This document shows, piece by piece, positions 7,428-15,593 of a stretch of DNA of 64,000 bases. The position numbers and the translations under genes were made by a program. Each line of letters starts with the position of its first letter. The first letter of the stretch is position 1. Source of the DNA: JAAZAI01 sp050942875 (GTDB lineage Bacteria > Verrucomicrobiota > Kiritimatiellia > RFP12 > UBA3636); contig JBMNOD010000004.1 of assembly GCA_050942875.1 (NCBI GenBank), positions 1-64,000 on the forward strand, given 5' to 3'. The notes beneath the pieces are model-generated. The model was given only the letters and a program-made list of their open reading frames with translations, ran no database searches and was not told the origin of the DNA.

Positions 7428-8123
7428 ATGATGTTGCGCATGAAACCCGTCATTTTACCTTCACTGCTCGCTGCCGACCCCGGCCACCTCGCCGAGGCCA
7501 TCCGCCGTGCCGAAGATTCAGGCGCGGACAAACTGCATTTGGACATGATGGACGGCGCGTTCGTGCCGAACTTCAGCTACGGCCCGGACGTCGTGGCCCT
7601 GGCGCGCAAAACGACAAACCTGCCGCTCAGCGTCCATCTGATGTTCGTCCGTCCCGACCGCTACGTGAAGCGCTTCGCCGAGGCCGGCGCCTCGACAATC
7701 CAGATCCACGTCGAATCCTCTTGCGAAGTCGGCGCCACCCTTGAAACCATCCGCGGCTTCGGCGCCGAACCGGCCATCGTGCTCAATCCGCTGACTCCGC
7801 TCACGGCCGCCCTCCCCTATCTGAACCTCGTGGACGAATGCCTCCAGATGACCGTCTTCCCCGGCTACGGCGGACAGAAGTTCATGTCCGCGCCGCTCCC
7901 AAAAATCCGCGCGTTGCGCGAGACCGCCACCGCCGCCGGAAAGCCCGGCTTCGCGATCATGGTCGATGGCGGCATCGATCGCAACACCATCGCCGTCTGC
8001 GCCAATGCCGGCGCCAACCAGTTCGTTGCCGGGACCGCGCTCTACGGCAAGCCCGACATGGCCGCCGAGATCAGCCTTTTCCGCCAGCTCGCCTCCGACG
8101 CCTGGCGGACGTCGACGTTTTAA
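7428..8123 (+). CDS. rpe: Ribulose-phosphate 3-epimerase
   Basis: Rpe interconverts ribulose 5-phosphate and xylulose 5-phosphate in the pentose phosphate pathway. Visible signatures are ILPSLLAADP at the N-terminus, HLDMMDGAFVPNFSYGP (metal-binding His and Asp), VFPGYGGQKFM and MVDGGI near the C-terminal phosphate site. Start candidates are the tandem ATGs at 7428 and 7431 and the ATG at 7440; there is no clear ribosome site, and the frame also opens further at a TTG at 7404. Length is 227-231 residues, normal for the family. Repeat-rich DNA flanks it on both sides, so it appears monocistronic. Confidence 0.93.
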   Translation: MMLRMKPVILPSLLAADPGHLAEAIRRAEDSGADKLHLDMMDGAFVPNFSYGPDVVALARKTTNLPLSVHLMFVRPDRYVKRFAEAGASTIQIHVESSCEVGATLETIRGFGAEPAIVLNPLTPLTAALPYLNLVDECLQMTVFPGYGGQKFMSAPLPKIRALRETATAAGKPGFAIMVDGGIDRNTIAVCANAGANQFVAGTALYGKPDMAAEISLFRQLASDAWRTSTF

Positions 8124-8655
8124 ACGCTTGCTCGCCCCGCACTTGCTCGCAGGAGTCGCTAGTGGCACACTTAGTCCAAAGTCCAAAGTCCAAAGCCCAA
8201 AGTCGCCCTTCGGCAAATCACAAATCTCAAACCACAAATTTCCATTCCCCCGCTCACTCACCATGCCGCAGATGTTTTTCGACTTCCCTCGACTTCCTTC
8301 GACTGAACGACTTCCATCAATGGCGACTGGCGTCGACTTCCTCCTTGACGGGTGTCGATGGGCGTCGGCGTCAGTCGGTGTCAGTCGAAAAACTCGACAG
8401 GACGACACATCTCGACAAGCATCGACAGAGGCACCAAAAGCCGCCCTCCGACTCCCTAGCCGCCAGCCGCTAGCCGCTGAAAACGACAAAGTTCGCGACA
8501 AAGTTTTCGACAAAGCTTCCCTTCGGCACTAGCCGCCAGCCGCTAGCCGCTAGCCGCTGAAATCGACAAAGCTCTCGACAACGTTGCCATCCGACCCCAA
8601 TTTCAAGTTTCAAGCCTCAAGTTTCAAGTTTCAAGCCTCAAATCTCAACCGCCCC
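8124..8655. repeat. Repeat-rich intergenic region between rpe and lepA
   Basis: No gene is supported in these 532 bases. They hold several period-7 tandem tracts: (GTCCAAA)n near 8174-8205, (AGCCGCT)n near 8450 and 8530, and (CAAGTTT/CAAGCCT)n at about 8602-8646. There are also repeated CGACAAAG and CGACTTCC words and a module-B copy at about 8510-8560. The last tract runs into the lepA start, so the upstream in-frame extension of lepA is made of repeat DNA. Confidence 0.75.
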
Positions 8656-10461
8656 ATGCTTTCCAAAATCCGAAACTTCTGCATCATCGCCCACATCGAC
8701 CACGGCAAGTCCACGCTCGCCGATCGAATCCTGCAGCTCACCCAGTCCGTTGACGAGCGCGTCTTCCAGGATCAGCTTCTCGATTCGATGGATCTCGAAC
8801 GCGAACGCGGCATCACGATCAAGTCGCACCCCGTCTCGATGAGCTACACGGCGAAGGACGGCGAAACGTACCTGCTCAACCTCATCGACACCCCGGGCCA
8901 CGTGGACTTCTCCTACGAAGTCTCCCGCTCCATGGCCGCCTGCGAGGCCGCCATCCTCCTCGTCGACGCCGCCCAGGGCGTCCAGGCCCAGACCGTCGCC
9001 AACACCTACCTCGCCCTCGAAAACGACCTCGAAATCATCCCCGCCCTCAACAAGATCGACCTGCCCAGCGCCGACATCGACGGCTGCAAGAAGCAAGTCG
9101 AGGAAGCCCTCGCCATCCCCATGGACCATTGCGGCATGGTCTCCTCCAAGACCGGCGAGGGCGTCGACGAGCTGATGGAAATGATCGTCGCGCGCGTCCC
9201 GCCCCCGACCTCGCAGAACCCCGACGGCCCGCTCCGCGCCGTCATCTTCGACAGCGTGTACGACGTCTATCGCGGCGTCATCGCCTACGTGCGCATCGTC
9301 GACGGCACGGTCAAGACCGGCGACAACATCCTCTACATGGGCACCGACGTCACCACGCAGGTCAAGGAAGTCGGCATCTTCTCCCCCGAGATGAAGCCCG
9401 CCGGCTCCCTCCCGACCGGCACCGTCGGCTACATCATCGGCACCGTCAAGGACCCCCGCGAAATCCGCATCGGCGACACCATCACGACCAAGGCCAACCC
9501 CGCCGACGAGCCCCTCCCCGGCTTCCGCGAAATCAAGCCCATGGTCTTCAGCGGCCTCTACCCCGTCTCCACGGACGAATACGAAAAAGTCCGCACCAGC
9601 CTCGAAAAGCTCCAGCTCAACGACTCGGCCTTCTCCTGGCACCCCGAAAGCTCCGTCGCCCTCGGCTTCGGCTTCCGCTGCGGCTTCCTCGGCCTCCTCC
9701 ACATGGAAGTCGTCCAGGAGCGCCTCCGCCGCGAGTTCGACTGCGACATCATCTCCACCCACCCCGCCGTCGTCTACCGCCTCCACTACCGCGACGGCAA
9801 GGTCGAGGAGATCGACAACCCCATCCGCATGCCCGACCCCGTCGAAATCGACCACATCGAGGAGCCGATCATCAAGGCCACCATCATCACGCCGTCCGAC
9901 TACATCGGCGACATCATGCGCGTCGTCATGGAACACCGCGGCATCGTCGAGCGGACCGACAGCCTCGACGGCCACCGCGTCATCCTCACCTGCATCCTCC
10001 CGCTCAACGAAATCCTCATCGACTTCAACGACACGCTCAAAAGCGTCTCGCGCGGCTACGCCTCCATGGACTACGACCACCACGGCTACCAGACGAGCGA
10101 CATCGTCAAGATGGACATCCTCCTCAACGGCGAGGTCGTCGACGCCTTCTCCAGCATGGTCCACAAGGACCGCGCCGTCGAGCGCGGCCGCCAGATCTGC
10201 GCGGCGCTCAAGGACTCCATCCCCCCGCACATGTTCAAGATCCCCGTGCAGGCCGCCATCGGCCGCAACATCATCGCCCGCGAGGACATCCGCGCCTTCA
10301 GAAAGGACGTCACGGCCAAGCTCTACGGCGGCGACGTCACGCGCAAGCAGAAGCTCCTCAACAAGCAGAAGGAAGGCAAGAAGCGCATGAAGCTGTGCGG
10401 CACCGTCAACGTCCCCCAGGAGGCCTTCGTCTCCGTCCTCCGCAGCGGCTCGGAGAACTGA
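8656..10461 (+). CDS. lepA: Elongation factor 4 (LepA), translational GTPase
   Basis: LepA is a ribosome-associated GTPase related to EF-G. The GTPase domain shows AHIDHGKSTLADR near residue 14, DTPGHVDF and NKIDLP. The C-terminal LepA-specific domain includes AIGRNIIAREDIRAFRKDV and ends at KLYGGDVTRKQKLLNKQKEGKKRMK. From the ATG at 8656 the protein is 601 residues, the normal family length. The frame is open to 8584, but those 24 residues come from the CAAGTTT heptad tract and are not expected in the protein. The stop codon overlaps the maf ATG by one base. Confidence 0.96.
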   Translation: MLSKIRNFCIIAHIDHGKSTLADRILQLTQSVDERVFQDQLLDSMDLERERGITIKSHPVSMSYTAKDGETYLLNLIDTPGHVDFSYEVSRSMAACEAAILLVDAAQGVQAQTVANTYLALENDLEIIPALNKIDLPSADIDGCKKQVEEALAIPMDHCGMVSSKTGEGVDELMEMIVARVPPPTSQNPDGPLRAVIFDSVYDVYRGVIAYVRIVDGTVKTGDNILYMGTDVTTQVKEVGIFSPEMKPAGSLPTGTVGYIIGTVKDPREIRIGDTITTKANPADEPLPGFREIKPMVFSGLYPVSTDEYEKVRTSLEKLQLNDSAFSWHPESSVALGFGFRCGFLGLLHMEVVQERLRREFDCDIISTHPAVVYRLHYRDGKVEEIDNPIRMPDPVEIDHIEEPIIKATIITPSDYIGDIMRVVMEHRGIVERTDSLDGHRVILTCILPLNEILIDFNDTLKSVSRGYASMDYDHHGYQTSDIVKMDILLNGEVVDAFSSMVHKDRAVERGRQICAALKDSIPPHMFKIPVQAAIGRNIIAREDIRAFRKDVTAKLYGGDVTRKQKLLNKQKEGKKRMKLCGTVNVPQEAFVSVLRSGSEN

Positions 10462-11060
10462 TGCCCGCGCCCTTCATCGCCGCGACCGCCTCCCCGCGCC
10501 GCCACCGCATCCTCGCCGACCTCGGCGTGGCATTCGAGGTCTTCGTCCCCGAATGCCCCGAAATCCACGACGTCGCGAACCCCGTGCGCACCGTCTCCGC
10601 AAACGCCCTGGCCAAGCACGACGCCTGCGCCCGCACCCATCCCGACGCCTGGATCCTCGCCGCCGACACCGTCGTCGCCTTCGGCGGCAACTGCGTCGGC
10701 AAGCCCGCCTCGCCCGAGGACGCCCACGCCATGCTCCTCGCCTGCTCCGGCATCACCCAGGAGATCTTCACCGCCGTGGCGCTGTCCGCACCCGGGCAGG
10801 CGGCCGCCGACCTGCGCATCGTCGCCTCCTCCGTCACCTTCCGCGCGCTCGACGCCGCGACCGTCGCCGCCTACCTCGCCGCCGCAAAGACCCTGGACCG
10901 CGCCGGCGGCTACGACATCGCCACGAAAAGCGAAGCCATCATCGCCTCGCATTCCGGATCCTACACCAACATCATGGGCCTGCCCGGCGAAACCGTCCGC
11001 GACTGGCTCCTCGCCCGCCACTACCCCCTCCCCCAAAACCGCGCATCGGAACTGCCATGA
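10461..11060 (+). CDS. maf: Maf-family nucleotide pyrophosphatase
   Basis: Maf proteins hydrolyse non-canonical or modified NTPs and are linked to septum regulation. The N-terminal signature ATASPRRHRIL and the central AADTVVAFGG contain the expected SPRR and ADT motifs. GGYDIATKSEAIIASHSGSYTNIMGLP is the conserved C-terminal region; its opening G-Y-D-I takes the place of the usual G-Y-x-I. At 199 residues the length is typical. The ATG overlaps the lepA stop (TGATG) and the gene end overlaps pgpA by four bases, indicating translational coupling in a three-gene operon. Which Maf subclass it belongs to is not resolved. Confidence 0.92.
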   Translation: MPAPFIAATASPRRHRILADLGVAFEVFVPECPEIHDVANPVRTVSANALAKHDACARTHPDAWILAADTVVAFGGNCVGKPASPEDAHAMLLACSGITQEIFTAVALSAPGQAAADLRIVASSVTFRALDAATVAAYLAAAKTLDRAGGYDIATKSEAIIASHSGSYTNIMGLPGETVRDWLLARHYPLPQNRASELP

Positions 11061-11557
11061 AAAAACTCCTCCGCGCCCTCCCCACCCTCTTCGCCACCGG
11101 CTTCGGCCTCGGCTATGCCCCCGTCGCCTCCGGCACCGTCGGCGCCACGCTCGGCTGCCTCATCGTCTGGACGATGACCGAGCGCAAGCTCCCCCTCGCC
11201 GCCCAGATCGTCGTCTGCATCGCCCTCGCCCTCGCCTGCATCCCGATCTGCACCTACGCCGAAAAAGCGCTCGGCGGCAAGAAGGACGACGGACGCATCG
11301 TCGCCGACGAATACCTCACCTTCCCGATCTGCATGCTCGGCCTCTACGACAAATGGCAGGATCACTGGTGGCTCATGCCCATGTGCTTCGTCGTCAGCCG
11401 CGTCATGGACATCCTCAAGCCCTTCCCCGCCTACCGCCTCCAGAAGCTCCCCTCCGGCCTCGGCATCACGATCGACGACGCCATCGCCTCCCTCTACGCC
11501 CTCGCCGCCAACTGGGCGCTCTACCTTGCAATCGTGAATAATTTTCATAGCTCATGA
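11057..11557 (+). CDS. pgpA: Phosphatidylglycerophosphatase A
   Basis: PgpA dephosphorylates phosphatidylglycerol phosphate in the inner membrane. The 166-residue protein has the family opening TGFGLGYAPVASGTVG and the acidic motif VADEYLTF, followed by DILKPFPA and GLGITIDDAIA. Three to four hydrophobic segments are visible. ATGA overlap with maf places it third in the lepA operon. A CDP-alcohol phosphatidyltransferase at 50030-50665 could supply its substrate. Confidence 0.93.
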   Translation: MKKLLRALPTLFATGFGLGYAPVASGTVGATLGCLIVWTMTERKLPLAAQIVVCIALALACIPICTYAEKALGGKKDDGRIVADEYLTFPICMLGLYDKWQDHWWLMPMCFVVSRVMDILKPFPAYRLQKLPSGLGITIDDAIASLYALAANWALYLAIVNNFHSS

Positions 11558-11568
11558 AGTCGGGTTCT

Positions 11569-11577
11569 TGCTATAAT
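11569..11577 (+). promoter_or_regulatory. Extended -10 promoter of the 11610 gene
   Basis: TGC directly precedes a perfect TATAAT (11572-11577); no good -35 lies 17 bp upstream. Transcription would start near 11584, and AAGGAG (11599-11604) precedes the ATG at 11610. Confidence 0.55.
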
Positions 11578-11609
11578 GGAAAACCAATGTGCCATAATAA
11601 GGAGCCATC

Positions 11610-12413
11610 ATGAATAAACTATCAATTCAAACCGTTGTCGTTCTGATCGCCGTCGTCTGCACAGGCCTCGGCTTTGCCATTGGTAAATTCACGTCCGCCC
11701 CCTCAAGCGAGAATGTCAAGATCGTGGAGGTTCCTGCTCCTGCCGTCAATGCCGGCATTGCAGATCAGACCGCCAAGATCGACATGCTGGCAGCGAAACT
11801 TGCCGCCGCCGAAGCACGTGTCGAAGAGCTTGCAGCCGCCGCCGAAGCGGACGCCGCCGAGACAGCCGTCGCAGCGCCGGAACCTGCAGCCACCGAAGCG
11901 CCTCGCCGCCGTGAAACACGCGAAGAGCGCATGGCGCGCCTCAAGGAGGAAAATCCCGAAGAACATGCCGCGGAGGTCAAACGTCAGGAGGAGCGCGAAC
12001 AGCGTCGTCAGACGTTCATGGAGCAGCGCAGGAACGTCGAGAATCGCCGCGATGACTTCTTCGCGAATGTCAACATCGCCTACATGACGCCCGAGGAGCA
12101 AAAGGATCTGGAGACGTTCGTCAGAGAGTACAAGGAAATCCGCGGGATTTTCGAGGCCGGCGCCAACGTTTCACGCGAAGACCGCGGCCGCGCAATGATG
12201 CTTGGCATGGGGCTGATGCAACGTGTCGAAGGCGTCCGCGAAAGCCTTCTGAAGGCCACAGCCAAGGAAATGGGCTTCAACGATTCCGAGAGCGTCGAAT
12301 TTTCAAAGTCCATCAACGAAATCTTCGGCGCCACAAGCCTCGTAGGGCCCGGCGGCATGAACATGCCGGGGATGGGGGGGCGCGGCGGCTTCGGCGGCGG
12401 CCGCGGCCGATAA
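11610..12413 (+). CDS. Membrane-anchored hypothetical protein with Gly/Arg-rich tail
   Basis: I do not recognise the family. The 267-residue protein starts with one hydrophobic segment (about residues 7-26, VVVLIAVVCTGLGFAIG), so it is anchored or exported. An Ala/Glu-rich probable coiled coil follows at about 45-85, then a highly charged segment rich in RRETREERMARLKEE at about 95-140. A helical region at about 150-240 resembles periplasmic LTXXQ/heavy-metal-sensor folds only in general character. The last residues are GGMNMPGMGGRGGFGGGRGR, an RGG-like low-complexity tail. The strong ribosome site AAGGAG and an extended -10 support expression. No operon partner is apparent. Confidence 0.7.
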   Translation: MNKLSIQTVVVLIAVVCTGLGFAIGKFTSAPSSENVKIVEVPAPAVNAGIADQTAKIDMLAAKLAAAEARVEELAAAAEADAAETAVAAPEPAATEAPRRRETREERMARLKEENPEEHAAEVKRQEEREQRRQTFMEQRRNVENRRDDFFANVNIAYMTPEEQKDLETFVREYKEIRGIFEAGANVSREDRGRAMMLGMGLMQRVEGVRESLLKATAKEMGFNDSESVEFSKSINEIFGATSLVGPGGMNMPGMGGRGGFGGGRGR

Positions 12414-12603
12414 ACGTACGGTTTGGCCGTTTTCGCATTCGACCTTTGGTTCCCTTCGCACCCTCCTGCTGGAAAGTGCGGAATCCGTCTTCTGGAAACT
12501 CCCGTGGGCGGGCGCCGTGCGCCCATCCATTTCCCGTTGCACTTTTCTTATTGCATTGGGGTCTTATTGGGGGGGCTGCCCCTTGGTCTACGTCGAATTC
12601 CTA

Positions 12604-12632
12604 TTGCTTCAGAGGCGGACTTTGGCTAATAT
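12604..12632 (+). promoter_or_regulatory. Promoter of the GspE-type ATPase gene
   Basis: TTGCTT and TAATAT are 17 bp apart, with GC just before the -10. The site lies in the 263-bp gap after the 11610 gene, about 45 bases before the ATG at 12677. The rest of that gap shows no gene. Confidence 0.6.
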
Positions 12633-12676
12633 AGAAGATTATTTCAGCAAGCCCCTCTCGGGCTGGACTCCACACC

Positions 12677-14383
12677 ATGGCAAACAATCAGGAAGACCTT
12701 CTTTTCGCCCTTTTAGGCCAAACCGGGCTCTTTACCGACCTCCAGATCGACATGCTCAGGACGGAGGATCGGTCGGGCGACGCCAACATCGTGGAATCGG
12801 TCGTGCGCCTCGGCCTCGCCGCTGAAGAGGACGTCTTGCGCGAGGCCGCCAAGGTCGTCGGCATCGACTATGTGGACGTCGAAGGCGCCGAGGCTTCGCC
12901 CGAACTGCTCGAAAAGCTCCCGGCGCGTGCCGTGTACCAGTACAACGTCGTCCCGGTTTCCTTCGACAACAACACGCTCACGATCGCCACCAGCGACCCC
13001 TTCAACCTCACCCAGCTCGACGGGCTTCGCCTCGCAACGGGCTGCCAGGTCGTTCCCGTCGCCTGCACGGCCGAGAAGATCGCCAAGCACGCCCGCAAGT
13101 GCTACGGCGTCGGCGGCGACACGTTCGAAAAGATGATGTCCGGCGGTCGCTACAACGTCGAATCCGATGCGGACACGATGAAGTACGACCTCTCCGACGT
13201 CGGCCAGGAAGCCTCGATCGTGCGCTTCGTCAACCAGATCATTGCCGAGGCGGACAAGCAGGGCGCCACCGACATCCACGTCGAGCCGATGGAGCACGAG
13301 CTGCGCATCCGCTACCGGATCGACGGCCTGCTCCACAAGGTCGATGTCCCGGCGCAGCTCAACAAGGTGCAGGCCGCCGTCATCTCCCGCCTCAAGGTCA
13401 TGGCCAACCTCGACATCGCCGAGAAGCGCATGCCGATGGACGGGCGCATCGGCATCCGGGTCAACGGCAAGGAAATCGACATCCGCGTCTCCACCTGCCC
13501 CACCGTCTACGGCGAAAGCATCAGCCTGCGCCTGCTCCAGAAAGGCGGCAGCGTCATCCGCCTCGCCCAGCTCGGCCTCAACCCGCGAGACGAGAAGATC
13601 GTCGTCAAGACGATCCATCGCCCCAACGGCATCGTGCTCGTCACCGGCCCCACCGGCTCCGGCAAGTCCACCACCCTCTACGCCTTCCTCCACGAGATCA
13701 ACACGATCGAGAAGCGCATCCTCACGGCCGAAGAGCCGATCGAATACGAAATGCCCGGGATCAACCAGGTTCTCGTGCGTCCGGACATCGGCCTGACCTT
13801 CGCGCGCATCCTCCGCTCGTTCCTGCGCCAGGATCCCGACATCATGATGGTCGGCGAAATTCGCGACATCGAGACGGCCGAGATCGCCATCAACGCCTCG
13901 CTGACCGGCCACCTCGTCTTCTCCACGCTTCACACCAACGACGCCGCCGGCGCCTTCGCGCGTCTGATCGACATGGGCGTCGAGCCCTTCCTCGTCGCGT
14001 CGTCGGTCGTCGTCGTCCTTGCCCAGCGCCTGCTGCGCCGTCTCTGCACACACTGCCGCCAGGCGACGACCGCCGACCCCGCCTTCCTCGAGCGCATGGA
14101 CATTTCGCCCGAGGTCTTCGCCGGACGCCAGATCTACAAGGCGCAGGGCTGCCCGCTTTGCGGCCAGACCGGATACAAGGGGCGAGGCGCCATCTTCGAA
14201 GTGCTGTCCGTCTCCGAGACGCTGCGCACGCTCATCACCGAGCACCGCCCCTCCGCCGTGATCCGCGACAAGGCCATCGAGGAGGGCATGACCACACTCC
14301 GCATTGACGGCTGGAACAAGGTCTATTCCGGCTTCACCACCATCGACGAAGTCCTCCGCGTCACCGAGGACCAGGGAGATTGA
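12677..14383 (+). CDS. GspE/PilB-family type II secretion or type IV pilus assembly ATPase
   Basis: This is a hexameric cytoplasmic ATPase powering pseudopilus or pilus assembly. An MshEN-like N-terminal domain spans about residues 50-150. The catalytic core includes Walker A GPTGSGKST near 325, the Asp box, Walker B MMVGEIRD near 390 and the His box LVFSTLHTNDAAGA. A zinc-binding pair (CTHC and CPLC) near 455-500 is typical of GspE. At 568 residues the length is normal. No other secretion genes adjoin it; downstream are a HIT protein and a Minf_1886-like gene. A zinc-ribbon protein with a GspG-like domain is encoded at 38490-39287. GspE versus PilB cannot be decided. Confidence 0.92.
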   Translation: MANNQEDLLFALLGQTGLFTDLQIDMLRTEDRSGDANIVESVVRLGLAAEEDVLREAAKVVGIDYVDVEGAEASPELLEKLPARAVYQYNVVPVSFDNNTLTIATSDPFNLTQLDGLRLATGCQVVPVACTAEKIAKHARKCYGVGGDTFEKMMSGGRYNVESDADTMKYDLSDVGQEASIVRFVNQIIAEADKQGATDIHVEPMEHELRIRYRIDGLLHKVDVPAQLNKVQAAVISRLKVMANLDIAEKRMPMDGRIGIRVNGKEIDIRVSTCPTVYGESISLRLLQKGGSVIRLAQLGLNPRDEKIVVKTIHRPNGIVLVTGPTGSGKSTTLYAFLHEINTIEKRILTAEEPIEYEMPGINQVLVRPDIGLTFARILRSFLRQDPDIMMVGEIRDIETAEIAINASLTGHLVFSTLHTNDAAGAFARLIDMGVEPFLVASSVVVVLAQRLLRRLCTHCRQATTADPAFLERMDISPEVFAGRQIYKAQGCPLCGQTGYKGRGAIFEVLSVSETLRTLITEHRPSAVIRDKAIEEGMTTLRIDGWNKVYSGFTTIDEVLRVTEDQGD

Positions 14384-14387
14384 CCCC

Positions 14388-14861
14388 ATGCACGACCCCA
14401 ACTGCGTTTTTTGCAAAATCATCGCCGGCGCCATCCCCAGCGCCAAAGTCTTTGAATCCGAGAACGTCCTCGCCTTTCTCGACATCCAGCCGATGGAGAA
14501 AGGCCACGTCCTCGTCATCCCCAAGCGGCACTGGCCCACATTGATGGACGTGCCGGTCGAGATCGCCGAAGACATCGCGTGCTTTGAAGAGCTCATGTAC
14601 ATCGTGCGCGTTGCCGCCAAAGCCGTCCGCCGCGATTTCGCCGACGGCGTCAACATCCTCCAGTGCAACGGCCCCGGCGCAGGCCAGACCGTCTCGCATC
14701 TGCATTTCCACGTCATCCCGCGCTACGGGAGCGACGCCGTTCAGCCCGCCTGGCAATCCGGCCACGGGCGATACGCAAACGACGCCGAGCGAGCCGACTA
14801 CGCCAAGCGCATCGCCGCCGCCATCGCGACGATCATCAAGGAAGAGGACTTGATCGGATGA
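14388..14861 (+). CDS. HIT family hydrolase
   Basis: Histidine-triad proteins hydrolyse nucleoside phosphoramidates or dinucleoside polyphosphates. The catalytic triad is in SHLHFHVIPRY (HxHxH) near residue 105. CVFCKIIAGAIPS at the N-terminus is the typical family opening. It is 157 residues, starting four bases after the GspE stop and overlapping the next gene by ATGA, so it is cotranscribed with both neighbours. There is no evidence that its role relates to secretion. Confidence 0.92.
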   Translation: MHDPNCVFCKIIAGAIPSAKVFESENVLAFLDIQPMEKGHVLVIPKRHWPTLMDVPVEIAEDIACFEELMYIVRVAAKAVRRDFADGVNILQCNGPGAGQTVSHLHFHVIPRYGSDAVQPAWQSGHGRYANDAERADYAKRIAAAIATIIKEEDLIG

Positions 14862-15286
14862 ACGAGCAGTCTTTCGAAGAGACCGTCGCGCGCATCTGCG
14901 ACACGGACGACCGCTACGACATGGAAGCGTACTTCTTCATTCGAGAGGCGCTCGACCATGCCGCGCGGAAATTCAACCGCGAGCCGCCCAACCGCCATGT
15001 CACCGGCGCCGAGCTCTCCGAAGGCGTCCGCGAGTACGCGCTCAACGAATTCGGCCCCCTCGCCTACCTTGTCCTGACCGAGTGGGGACTCCACACCACC
15101 GGCGACTTCGGCGAAATCGTCTACAACCTCATCGCCGAAGGCGTCTTTGGCAAGTCCGAAACCGACCGCCGCGAAGACTTCAACGACGTGTACAATTTCC
15201 ACGACGCCTTCGTCGAACCCTTCGAACCCACGCTCAACTCCCCCGACGATGACGGGCAAAGGAAGCCCCGTCGTGAAAAAAGCTAG
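14858..15286 (+). CDS. Minf_1886-type conserved protein
   Basis: This 142-residue acidic protein resembles the Minf_1886 family of unknown function found in Verrucomicrobia and related phyla. Recognisable parts are DRYDMEAYFFIREALDHA near residue 20, HVTGAELSEGVREYA near 50 and the aromatic patch GPLAYLVLTEWGLHTTGDFG near 68. No catalytic motif or membrane segment is visible. The start overlaps the HIT gene by four bases. Family recognition is from memory of conserved motifs and should be checked by profile search. Confidence 0.75.
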   Translation: MNEQSFEETVARICDTDDRYDMEAYFFIREALDHAARKFNREPPNRHVTGAELSEGVREYALNEFGPLAYLVLTEWGLHTTGDFGEIVYNLIAEGVFGKSETDRREDFNDVYNFHDAFVEPFEPTLNSPDDDGQRKPRREKS

Positions 15287-15383
15287 CGGGAGGGAAACGT
15301 TGCCTCAAGCTTTGGCGGACTTGACGCCCAGGGATTGGACGAACCAGACGAATCAGACGGATCATTGATTTCAGTGCAGCAAA

Positions 15384-15454
15384 GTGGACGCGGCGTCCCC
15401 GCCGCGTTGTTCATGCAAAAGGCCAAACTCCAGGACGCGGCGTCCCCGCCGCGT
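15384..15454. repeat. Paired GC-rich palindromes
   Basis: Two copies of GACGCGGCG-TCCC-CGCCGCGT occur at about 15387-15407 and 15434-15454. The same palindrome is found twice in the 112-bp duplication at 48991-49214. The surrounding 15287-15565 holds no gene. It may be a REP-like dispersed palindrome. Confidence 0.75.
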
Positions 15455-15565
15455 TTCGCCACCTGCGCCCACTCGTCCACACCCCGGCGCGCCTCGGTTC
15501 CCGCCCTGCCACGCCGCCACCATCTCCATCGTGGGGCTGGACCACCGTGTCCTGCCTTCTCTTTT

Positions 15566-15593
15566 GCTTCAGAAGTCGATCGACTTCTGAAGC
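15566..15593. other. 28-bp perfect palindrome spanning a stop codon
   Basis: GCTTCAGAAGTCGA is followed immediately by its exact reverse complement. It covers the last codons and TGA of the leftward esterase gene. It has no T-run on either side, so it is not a textbook terminator; it could be a protein-binding site or an RNA hairpin. Confidence 0.8.

Noticed and set aside
8638..10230. A 530-codon leftward frame over lepA
   Set aside because: Antisense to an unmistakable lepA gene and composed of Asp/Val/Glu-rich shadow sequence.
12560..12590. GGGG-CTG-CCCC hairpin as terminator after the 11610 gene
   Set aside because: The stem is only four to five pairs, has no T-run and lies about 150 bases past the stop codon.
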